DNA of 64,000 nt from Metellina segmentata (Eukaryota; Arthropoda; Arachnida; Araneae; Tetragnathidae): contig OX375877.1 in the NCBI GenBank assembly GCA_947359465.1, positions 25,121,235 to 25,185,234 on the forward strand, in the 5' to 3' direction. Below are positions 55,235 to 64,000 of the stretch, in pieces. Within the stretch, counting starts at the first letter, position 1; each line of letters begins with the position of its first letter. A model generated the notes under the pieces. The model ran no database searches, was not told the origin of the DNA, and worked only from the letters and a program-made list of their open reading frames with translations. Position numbers and translations under genes: made by a program.

Positions 55235-56930
55235 AACTGGCGCGATTCTTACAATTTTCAAGGTACAACTGCTGTACTGGCCGTAGTCTAAATTCTTTCT
55301 TGGCACGATTCTTAGAATTTTCAAGGTACAACTGTTGTACCGGACGTAGTCTAAATTATTTCTTGGCTTGATTCTTATAATTTTCAAGATGCGACTGCTG
55401 TACTGACCGTAGTCTAAATTCTTTGCGCGTAAAAACTTATAACTTTAGATGTGCAACTGCTGTACTGCCCGTAGTCTTAAATTCAATCTTGGCGCGATTC
55501 TTATCATTTTCAAGGTGCAACTAATGCACCGGCCGTAGTCTAAATTCTTTCTTGGCGCGATTCTTACAATTTTCAAGGTACAACTCTGTCCCGGCCAAAG
55601 TCTAAATTCTTTCTTGGCGCGATTCTTAGAATTTTCAAGGTACAACTACTGTACTGGCCGTAGTCTAAGTTCTTTCTTGGCACGATTCTTAGAATTTTCA
55701 AGGTACAACTGCTGTACTGGCCGTAGTCTAAATTCTTTCTTGGCACGATTCTTAGAATTTTCAAGGTACAACTGTTGTACCGGACGTAGTCTAAATTATT
55801 TCTTGGCTTGATTCTTATAATTTTCAAGATGCGACTGCTGTACTGACCGTAGTCTAAATTCTTTGCGCGTAAAAACTTATAACTTTCGATGTGCAACTGC
55901 TGTACTGCCCGTAGTCTTAAATTCAATCTTGGCGCGATTCTTATCATTTTCAAGGTGCAACTAATGCACCGGCCGTAGTCTAAATTCTTTCTTGGCGCGA
56001 TTCTTACAATTTTCAAGGTACAACTCTGTCCCGGCCAAAGTCTAAATTCTTTCTTGGCGCGATTCTTAGAATTTTCAAGGTACAACTACTGTACTGGCCG
56101 TAGTCTAAGTTCTTTCTTGGCACGATTCTTAGAATTTTCAAGGTACAACTGCTGTACTGGCCGTAGTCTAAATTCTTTCTTGGCACGATTCTTAGAATTT
56201 TCAAGGTACAACTGTTGTACCGGACGTAGTCTAAATTATTTCTTGGCTTGATTCTTATAATTTTCAAGATGCGACTGCTGTACTGACCGTAGTCTAAATT
56301 CTTTGCGCGTAAAAACTTATAACTTTCGATGTGCAACTGCTGTTCTGCCCGTAGTCTTAAATTCAATCTTGGCGCGATTCTTATCATTTTCAAGGTGCAA
56401 CTAATGCACCGGCCGTAGTCTAAATTCTTTCTTGGCGCGATTCTTACAATTTTCAAGGTACAACTCTGTCCCGGCCAAAGTCTAAATTCTTTCTTGGCGC
56501 GATTCTTAGAATTTTCAAGGTACAACTACTGTACTGGCCGTAGACTAAGTTCTTTCTTGGCACGATTCTTAGAATTTTCAAGGTACAACTGCTGTACTGG
56601 CCGTAGTCTAAATTCTTTCTTGGCACGATTCTTAGAATTTTCAAGGTACAACTGTTGTACCGGACGTAGTCTAAATTATTTCTTGGCTTGATTCTTAGAA
56701 TTTTCAAGATGCGACTGCTGTACTGACCGTAGTCTAAATTCTTTGCGCGTAAAAACTTATAACTTTCGATGTGCAACTGCTGTACTGCCCGTAGTCTCAA
56801 ATTCAATCTTGGCGCGATTCTTATCATTTTCAAGGTGCAACTAATGCACCGGCCGTAGTCTAAATTCTTTCTTGGCGCGATTCTCATAACTTTCAAGGTA
56901 CAACTGTTGTACCGGATGTAGTCTAAAGGT
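55235..56930. repeat. Higher-order satellite: 63-bp monomers in 440-bp units
   Basis: The monomer contains GTACTGGCCGTAGTCTAAAT, TCTTTCTTGGCACGATTC and TTAGAATTTTCAAGGTACAA. Seven variant monomers make a 440-bp unit; the marker CAACTCTGTCCCGG recurs exactly at 55581, 56021 and 56461. The units differ by only a few bases. Frames of 147-170 codons on the minus strand and 65 on the plus strand are artefacts (63 is divisible by three). The array lies in FAM20 intron 3. Confidence 0.95.
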
Positions 56931-57263
56931 TAATATCACAGAGGTGAATGTTTTCAAAATACCCACTTTGTAATTTTATAAATTAATTAATTATTATTAT
57001 CTGCTTTTTAATAAAGTACTCAGGAGTGCCCACATCAAACTGATAGTACCTTAAAGAACACTTCTGGTGGTTATCTAGCTATCTGATACCAGGTCTTGTT
57101 CCTTCCGGAATTATTGAGTGCCTTAATTATTAAGTCATGAGTGGCAAGCGCTCAAGAAGTTAGTTCATTATACCATTCAAATGATGAAAAGAGTCCATTT
57201 TAAATAATTGTTATAAAACTGTTTTGTTTTCAATATTATAAAATCTGTATTTCTGTTTCAAAG

Positions 57264-57342
57264 AGGAGAAAACCGGAGGTACTCAATTGAAGCTTCTGAT
57301 AACTTTCCAAGATGGAAGTCAAGCGTTGCTTAAACCCATGAG
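57264..57342 (+). CDS. FAM20C: FAM20C-like kinase, exon 4 (ATP-binding lysine)
   Basis: The exon follows TTTCTGTTTCAAAG and ends before GTAAATTT. G|AG (Glu) joins exon 3; choosing the acceptor two bases later would break the frame. It encodes EEKTGGTQLKLLITFQDGSQ then ALLKPMR. The GGTQLKL...TFQ...QAL-KPM pattern is diagnostic of FAM20A/C, and the lysine in KPM is the nucleotide-binding lysine. FAM20B has a different sequence here, so FAM20C or FAM20A is favoured. Confidence 0.92.
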
Positions 57343-57395
57343 GTAAATTTCTTCAATTTATTTTGTTTCCAAATTTTCAATAAGTTTGATGGTAA

Positions 57396-57525
57396 TGGTT
57401 ATGGTAAGTTTAGTTAACATCGTACTAGAGCAACACAACGGGCTAAAGACGACGGTCCGTTATCAGTCCCTTAAGGGAAAGACCCGAGGACAACAACTCG
57501 TAATTTTGAACCACGGTCAGTCAAT
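57396..57525 (-). mobile_element. SINE tail fragment
   Basis: It contains complements of the SINE tail words (CTAGAGCAACACAACGGGCT, CAGTCCCTTAAGGGAAAGAC, TTTTGAACCACGGTCAG) in minus orientation, 54 bases downstream of exon 4. The head is missing. Confidence 0.8.
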
Positions 57526-58231
57526 GAGTTTGAATAGTTGTTTGTCGCTCTGTGGTTATGTTTTTGCTGTTCGAAAGCTAATTTGACCGGAACCAAATTA
57601 CAGTTTTTTTATTCAATAAATAACTCCTACCAACTAAATGTATTTTATTGCTGAAGTCCTTCATGTGTACTCCGAATGAAATGCTAAATTTGCGTAATGC
57701 AATTGATCATTATCGATTTCTATTCATTTTTGAATTGATCAAAGGGTTTTTTGGGGATTAAAAGATTAAGAGGGAGAAATGTTTTAAGAGAAATTGCTGT
57801 AAAATAAGATTTAATTTAAAAATAGGATTAAGACACACTAAATGTAAAGAAAGTTAAAAAAAAAACCCTTTCATCCATTGTCGAATTTGGTTGGGGTAGT
57901 TATATGAATGCAAGATTCATTTATCGATGACTTTTGTTTATTACCAATTGAAGTAGCAGTCAAATTCAATTTTTGATGAACTGAGTAATTTACATTTTGT
58001 AGAATATTATTGAAGCGAATTGCAGAGTTTGGATAATATATGAAATTGATACTATCAGATAATCAACGTCACAGGCTTGGTGGAAGTGATATAGAAGTCG
58101 GTTGAGTGGTTCCATTAGGGTGTGTGTAATGTTAAAAATTTTTTTACAAGAGGAAAAAAATTTTCATAAAAACTATTTGTTAAATCGCATATCGTGACAC
58201 TTCAGATTCCAATGGGCTCAATCAGGAATCT
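57526..58231. other. Intron 4, left part, no feature recognised
   Basis: AT-rich, no exon or paired ends seen. Confidence 0.35.
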
Positions 58232-58725
58232 TCTCTACTAAAAAAAGGAATTGTTTGCCTGTGTCTCTGTGATCAGTGTCCTGACGAATCTATGGCACTT
58301 TACACTAACGAAATTTGGAACACAGGTAGTCCTAATTTTTTACGATTTTTGTGTCCAGCTCGAATTTTAAAATTTAAGCTAGACTATTTTAAAATTAATT
58401 TATTAGTGTTTTCAACTTTCTTTCCGTTATGTGACGTCACCTCTACCTCGAATGAAAAAGCGAGCGGATTTTGCGATTTTCGACCTCTGACATCACAAGC
58501 GTTTTTAGTCAGAATGCATTTGGAACCATGCCAAGATTTCCGATTCTAGGGTGTTTTGATTTACGTTGTTGATAGTAGCCACTTCGAGGCCATCACGGCG
58601 TTGTTCGTGGAGTTCGTTTGCGAAGAAAACCGGGGATTGGCGAGTGTCAGCGAGCAGTGTGGTCACACCTGACCACATGAAAAGATCTGTCGCGGGCAAC
58701 GCCGTGTTGGTCACGCAGTGGCTAG
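58232..58725 (+). mobile_element. Helitron-like element, complete non-autonomous copy
   Basis: It starts at or a few bases before TCTCTACTAAAAAAAGGAAT at 58232 and ends GTCGCGGGCAACGCCGTGTT, then GGTCACGCAGTGG and CTAG (58722-58725) followed by T. GGCAACGCC can form the hairpin near the end. It is the same family as those at 2684, 3366 and 11213 (shared CTATGGCAC, AACACAGGTAGTC and CGAATTTTAAAAT words after the 5' end). The frame 58505-58714 on the minus strand is incidental. Confidence 0.8.
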
Positions 58726-59124
58726 TGAATAGATAAATATTAGTCCGATGGAGGTTAAGAATTTACAGGAAGATTATTTCATTGGGAAAGTTATTAAGAA
58801 AGTTAAGTGGGTCTATTTGAAGCCATGTTTAAGAGGGGTGAAAGTGGTAACAAAATTTACTGGGACATGTGGCTGTAGCAATGAAACAGATTAGCGAGTG
58901 AAAAGAGAAGAAAATGGGGGAGTTATTCTGGTACATTGAGGGTGAAAATGTGTGGTGGAAATTATGTTTTAGGGATTTATTTTAATGTTGTATCCTCTTA
59001 TTATCAATTTGAAATATGTTTGTACTGAAAATATATTTACAAAATGTATTCCACTCTTTTTTTAGAAAATAAATTGTGCTGTGCAGTATAAGATCTAAAA
59101 CAGTTATTTTATTTTGTCAGTTAG

Positions 59125-59217
59125 ATTTGATCGTGACAAGGAAACAGAGGCCAATCACTTCTACTTTGTTGATTATGAACGACACAATAGTGAAATTGCT
59201 GCGTTTCACTTAGATCG
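59125..59217 (+). CDS. FAM20C: FAM20C-like kinase, exon 5
   Basis: The acceptor is TTTTGTCAGTTAG; the CAG four bases earlier would put a stop in frame. AG|A (Arg) joins exon 4, and the exon ends CG before GTATGA. It encodes [20 protein letters not shown] then [25 protein letters not shown] is a hallmark of the FAM20 family. The glutamate in ERHN is kept; as I recall, FAM20A pseudokinases have glutamine there, so an active FAM20C-type enzyme is favoured. Confidence 0.95.
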
Positions 59218-59270
59218 GTATGATATCTCTTTCCCTGTCTTCATACTTTCAATTCAGTGAAGGAAAAATA

Positions 59271-59940
59271 CACACGTCTCTCTGTACTAAAAAAAAGTTA
59301 CTGCAACCGCCGCTGGATTGAAAACTCGCCTTTTTCGCTCGATTCTCAAACGGTTTCCCGAGAAAGTACGGATCAGAAAATTGATAAATTACATGGTTTG
59401 TTCAAAATTGTACAGGGAACAAGATAGATGATATTTTTTTTCTGATGCGGCTATTCGCTTAGAATGCAATAAGTGTCGAAGTCTAAAAAAATAAATTTTC
59501 ATAAAACTCTCATAAATATAGCTTAATGTATTAGTTTTTTAATTTGAAAACATCACTGAAAAACTTAGAATGTACTCTTTCTTAAGGTATAATTATTTTT
59601 GAAATTGGTTGATAAATAAATTATATGAGATTAAAAATTGATCGTCAAACAAATTTCGGAATTTTTAGATCGTAATTTTCGATACAAAACTAAAACTGTC
59701 GTATCTATAGCTTAATACTATTAGTTTTAAAATTTGAAAACACCACGTGAAAGCTTACTCTTTGCACTCTTTTTTATGGTATAATTATTTAAAAAATTGG
59801 TTCAGAAATAAATTAGATGCGATGAAAAATATAATTTCGCGAAAATGTACAACTTTTTCGAGGGGGGGGGGTGAAACGTTAGATCGTTCTAGTTGGCCTT
59901 GTAAAACTTGCTGTGACGTCATGGCCCGGAAAGACGCTTG
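59271..59940 (+). mobile_element. Second copy of the Helitron-like repeat at 34685
   Basis: Begins near TCTCTCTGTACTAAAAAAAA and TTACTGC, then AAAACTCGCC, TTTCGCTCGATTCTCAAACG and TTTCCCGAGAAAGTACGG, ending at GACGTCATGGCCCGGAAAG. It starts 53 bases after exon 5. No CTAG end. Confidence 0.5.
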
Positions 59941-60100
59941 TGAAAGGAGTTTTGGTTTGCGAAGCTCCTATCCTTTGTCGCTCCTGTCAACGGTCGTTCT
60001 AGGTGCCAGGTGCCAGTGCCTATTGGCGTAGCTAGAGGGATTGCTTTGAGGTTCCACCCCTTCATAAGGAATTCCTCAATCATTATGAAATATGAAAGTA

Positions 60101-61517
60101 CACAGCTGGCCACCCAAATTGCAACACCAAGAAAGACAAGAGATATCACAACAAAATTTATTTTGTTGATAACATGTTGACCAAGTATCAAATGATTAAA
60201 TTTATAGACCTGTGAAGTGTGGTTCCTGCCAAAATCAGTAGCCAGAGTAGCCGCCATTGTTGGAGATCACTGCTGCCACACGCCTCGGCATTCATTCAAA
60301 GAGACTTTGGATGTGTTCTTGGGGTACAGCAGATAAGCAGCTTCCACACGTTGCCAAAGTTGATCTGGTGTGGCAGCTGGGGATGTAATCTGGGTCAATC
60401 GTTGAGCAACCCTGGACCACATGTTTTCTATCGGCGAAAGATCCGGAGAGCGACCTGGCCAGGGAAGCAATTCAATCGGGCGATTGACGAAGAACCCTTG
60501 GACAATGTGTGCCACGTGTGGTCGCGCATTATCCTGTTGAAATATGGCTGTGGGCAAGCCATGAAGGTAAAGAAGGACAACTGGCTCCAACACCTCGGAG
60601 ATGTAGCGCTGGCTGTTTAAAGTACCGGCAATGCGTACTAGAGTAGTGCGAGAGTGATATCCAATACCGCACCATACAATAATACCCTGTGCAGAACCAG
60701 TGAGGCGGTGCATAACGCAGCTGTTCAGCATCCTCTCTCCACGGTGTCTCCAGACTCGAATCCGACCATCGTGGTGTTGCAGAAGCGTGACTCGTCAGTA
60801 ATGATAATTTCATTCCATTCTGCAGTCCACATCCTTCTTTCATCGCTCCATTGGCGGCGGAGATGTCTGTGCTTCTGCGTCAAGGGTAGACGAAGCAATG
60901 GATGTCTTGCGGACAGACCACTCTGTAAACGGCGTAGAATGGTACACGCTGACACTGGATGATGCGTTACAGACTGAATGTGCTGTGCTATGGTTCGCGA
61001 TGTGGCTGAGCGATCCGTCACTGCCATACGCACAATATGCCTGTCATCACGTGAAGTGGTGCACTGAGGTGGATGCGATCGAACACGTCGGTCCGTCGTA
61101 CCCTCCTGCATCCAACGATCACATATCCGCATTACAGTTGTTTGGTTTTATCCAACACGACTACCGATTTCCCTGAAAGATAATCCACAATCTCGGAAGG
61201 CCACTATCCTTCCTCTGTCGAACTCGGATACTTGATCAAAAGATGATCGCTGTTTTCTACGAGGCATAATTGATCGTTTTTTGGAAAAAACCACAAGAAA
61301 AACACATACAACACAAACACATACATAGCCATACATGACATCGTCGAAATCTCCAAGCCTTAAATAGCACTTTGAAGTGACGCCATAGGCGCGCGTGATA
61401 TGCGTCTGCGCCGAAATTCTAATCATTTGCATATATCACCTCCGCGAATGAATGTTGTAAATTTCATATTATTTGCATGCTTCCTTCAAGGTGTTGCATT
61501 TACGGTGGTCAGCAGTG
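60101..61517 (-). mobile_element. Full-length Tc1-like element, transposase broken
   Basis: The ends are CACAGCTGGCCACCCAAATT and, on the right, ATTTACGGTGGTCAGCAGTG; TA flanks both (60099-60100 and 61518-61519). On the minus strand the transposase starts at 61267 (MPRRKQRSSFDQVSEFDRGR). A CGA codon has become TAA at 61148-61150. A 4-base deletion in the DESRFC-LQHHDG region near 60789 shifts the frame, and a further 1-base loss near 60333 shifts it after VEAA. The blocks IITDESRF, QQDNARPHVAHIV and SPDLSPIENMW keep all three catalytic residues. It is a sibling of the truncated copy at 16995. Confidence 0.93.
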
Positions 61518-61519
61518 TA

Positions 61520-62011
61520 ATACGATAGTTAATGATTGAAACTGCTTTTTTGCGCTGGTACCATAACATCACGTTCCACTGTACAAGTTTCGAAAAAATT
61601 CGTCCAGTAACAAATGTAAGAAGTGAATCCCGCCCCTTCCTCCAAAAAAATGATTCGAACACCTTGTTCTTTTCGTCACCATAAATGTTTGCGAATAACC
61701 CTTTTGAAGCCATATCTGTAAAATCAAAATCGATGTGTCACTTTTTACAATTCTTCATTACCTGGTAGATGGTCCAGACCTTTATTAGAAAAAAAAACTG
61801 TATTTCTAAATTGGGAAGGCAACCCCCTCCAAAATGTAATCCTGGTTACGTTACTAATAGATACTAATTGTAGTCCAGTTCATCCCTGGCGCATGGAAGT
61901 TTTTAATTGCACTGAACTACCTACTGATTAAGTCTATTCCCCCCAAGGAATTATCTCTGAATTAAATTTTTCGACACCACAGTAAAAGTAAGCCTTTTCA
62001 TTCCCTTTTAG
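61520..62011. other. Intron 5, right part
   Basis: No feature recognised. The 75-codon minus-strand frame at 61486-61713 overlaps the Tc1 end and has no recognisable motif. Confidence 0.35.
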
Positions 62012-62124
62012 AATTCTTGGATTTAGACGCTGTCCCCCAGTTGTCGGAAGAAAGCTTAATATTACCACGGAAATCTACGCCGTTGCAGAGGACGAGCTTC
62101 TGAAAACGTTTTTTATTTCTCCAG
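62012..62124 (+). CDS. FAM20C: FAM20C-like kinase, exon 6 (last visible)
   Basis: The exon follows TTTTCATTCCCTTTTAG and ends before GTAACGG. CG|A (Arg) joins exon 5. It encodes [20 protein letters not shown] then [17 protein letters not shown] and leaves one base. FRR-PP-VGR and the NIT glycosylation site are conserved in FAM20A/C, as is the TFF(V/I)SP end. The next segment should hold the conserved disulphide region and the catalytic Asp residues; I searched 62125-64000 and did not find it, so the gene continues off the window. Confidence 0.95.
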
Positions 62125-64000
62125 GTAACGGTTTCATACTTTTGAGAATTCTGTCTTGATTAAGTACACTGAGAAAAATATAACAAGAAACGAAGAGGTA
62201 GAACGCATAATTTATAAGCTTGTTGGGTCTAGTCACCCCTCTTAATGAAATAGTAAAGGTTATGTACACAGGATGTTTCAAAACTTCCCACACACCAATT
62301 ACGAAACTGCAGTATAATTATAGTATAAATCCAAGAAAATCCGTAAATTATTGACTAAACAGTTTGTTTTGAAATTTCCTGTACAAAGAGTAGGCAAGGA
62401 ACACAAAATTTAAGCATATTCACACTGGTATATGTCTGTAAACATCACCCGGATGTGGTAGCATATACACTAAGGTACTGACATATAAAACAGTATGTAA
62501 TACGCAAACATTTTTACTGTCTCTAATTCAGTTTGATAATAGATTTAGAAGGTGCCTAAAGCTACGACCATCACCAAAACAGACGTATAAACTAAACTGG
62601 CCAACAGTTCTCTAGCAAATCTGAAGCACTCGCGAACATAGATTCCTATGTGATTATGATTTGATTTTATGTATCCCATTTATCCTTAAAGTTTATACGG
62701 GAAGATTCGAAACAGAAGTAAACTTAGTGAATGGTATAACCAATTAATAACTATGCAACAACTACGAGTGTTATAATATTTTTGAGTAAATAGAAATGCC
62801 CAAATTCAACAATTTTTAAATGTGAAATTATTTAACATATTACAAGGTTTATTCTTTTACAGTTTTAAAAGATGATGTCAGTAAAGGTTTTAGATTTCCC
62901 GCTCTGATTGGACAAGCCAGTCCATCACATGTTTTTGGACATTAAAGACAGTTGTTAAAATATTTAGGTTACCTAACTAGTAGCATAGTGAGGTTTTTGC
63001 CCCCATACTGTGTCAACCCATTACTTCTTGCTTTACTACTCATCTTGTTAAATTTACAACTGTAATTAATGCAAGAATATTACACGAAGTCAATTAGCCC
63101 ATGAGACATGAGGTCCTCAAGAACCAGCTCTAGATGATTGACTGCCGAGACGGGTTACGACATGCTGAGCCTGAGCTGAATTGCATTTAGAGTACAGAGG
63201 AAAATGCTTGCAACCGAATTCAATCTTCATTGGCTTCAAATGTTCACTGAAAAGAATAAAAGAGAGAGATATGTCTGTTTTTTTCTTCTACTCATTTTAC
63301 CCACAGAGCCATTGGGTTGAGTGCAGGCGTACCAATCATGAGTTGGAGGAGTCCTCCCGAAATTCTGTTCACACTTCAATTCATTTAGATACAATATCTT
63401 CATAGGTAAATCTGCCTCAAGGCAGTAAAGCATCTAGACTTCCCTGAATCAAAAGCTAGTCGGTTTCCGCATCCTTGTAGACCAACATGTAAAGAGATCC
63501 CTGCTTCACATCTTAAAATGCGTTACGACTAATTCAAAACCGACTCTTGATCAAATAATGGATCTTGACCAGGCGCACATAGTGAATTTTCAATGGAAAG
63601 GGTTAAAGATTAACGGCCGTTATAGGTGACGGCGCAGAAAGGGCCTTGGGGTAACTGAAACCCATCAATCTCTAGGTGCACCGCAGGTTACAATCCATTT
63701 GTGAATCAGTCATAATATGTGTCTATATACTATAGAATGCGATTTTTCTCAGCTCGTAAATTATGACCTTTACAATGTTTTTTTTAAGTCAAAGACATGT
63801 TTAACAAAAATTTATGTTTAAGTCAGTGTTTCATAAATATTTCTGGAATTTCATGGCTGCTCTCTCTCTCTCTCTCTCTTTTTTGGTATTGTACTAAATA
63901 GATATAGCAATTGAAAGTGCTGATTCTGGGAAATTTCTAGTGTTAAATAAAACTTTAAAATTAGATTAAAATAATTTAATTTGTCGAACTCATGAAAGAC
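62125..64000. other. FAM20 intron 6 (open), no exon found
   Basis: No exon resembling the expected Cys-rich segment is seen. A (CT)n run lies at 63861-63879. The word ACAGGATGTTTCAAAACTT at 62269 resembles a mariner end but has no partner. Short open frames are unrecognised. Confidence 0.4.

Noticed and set aside
55573..56896. Three 147-170-codon frames with a repeating KILRIVPRKNLDYGQYSSC-like motif
   Set aside because: They follow the 63-bp satellite monomer; each 440-bp unit changes frame. No evidence for a repeat protein.
62269..62287. Mariner-like end word (ACAGGATGTTTCAAAAC)
   Set aside because: No inverted partner and no transposase nearby.
63290..63405. Possible next FAM20 exon after TTTTACCCACAG
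   Set aside because: The translation (SHWVECRRTNHELEE) does not match the Cys-rich segment expected next, and the phase does not fit a clear donor.

Overview
This is eukaryotic nuclear DNA: AT-rich, with short exons split by long introns and a very high load of DNA transposons and tRNA-derived SINEs. The two host genes and the transposon mix (Tc1/mariner, hAT, piggyBac, Helitron-like) fit an arthropod, and I lean towards a chelicerate such as a spider. That placement is inference from general resemblance; no single feature proves it.

Two host genes are visible, both on the + strand and both incomplete. The first is the 3' part of an ammonium transporter (Amt/MEP family): four exons at 5072-5131, 9465-9541, 13159-13475 and 14724-15119. 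Their phases join without a break and end at a stop codon. Its 5' exons are not in the window. The second is the 5' part of a FAM20-type secretory-pathway kinase, closest to FAM20C: six in-phase exons at 39366-39694, 44021-44260, 53445-53569, 57264-57342, 59125-59217 and 62012-62124. It runs from the start codon to the middle of the kinase domain; the catalytic C-terminal half lies beyond 64000.

Almost everything else I can identify is mobile or repetitive DNA in the introns and in the roughly 24 kb between the genes. It includes one mariner-type element with an intact 358-codon transposase and perfect 44-bp terminal repeats (27232-28677); seven other Tc1/mariner copies or relics; hAT elements with verified 8-bp target duplications (4075-4698, 30473-32255, 46744-47812 and the short ones at 1510, 13830, 42337 and 50442), plus one at 33086-34102 with an imperfect duplication; two related piggyBac-type elements bounded by TTAA and one short piggyBac-type MITE; several Helitron-like elements ending in CTAG|T; and about a dozen copies of a tRNA-derived SINE, three with clear target duplications. 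Satellite-like arrays of 22, 63/440, 136, 144 and about 320 bp are also present.

The insertion history can be read in layers. A hAT element lies inside a Tc1 element, which lies in a TA microsatellite. A hAT MITE lies inside a piggyBac element, and an unoccupied relative of that piggyBac element is elsewhere in the window. Two Helitron copies carry the same hAT element at the same internal site. I found no CRISPR array, operon, bacterial gene or virus gene, and no convincing free-standing RNA gene. The best candidates for follow-up are the intact mariner, the Helitron-hAT composite, the hAT MITEs built of ACATCGATGT arrays, and the repeat array that starts in the last codons of the ammonium transporter.
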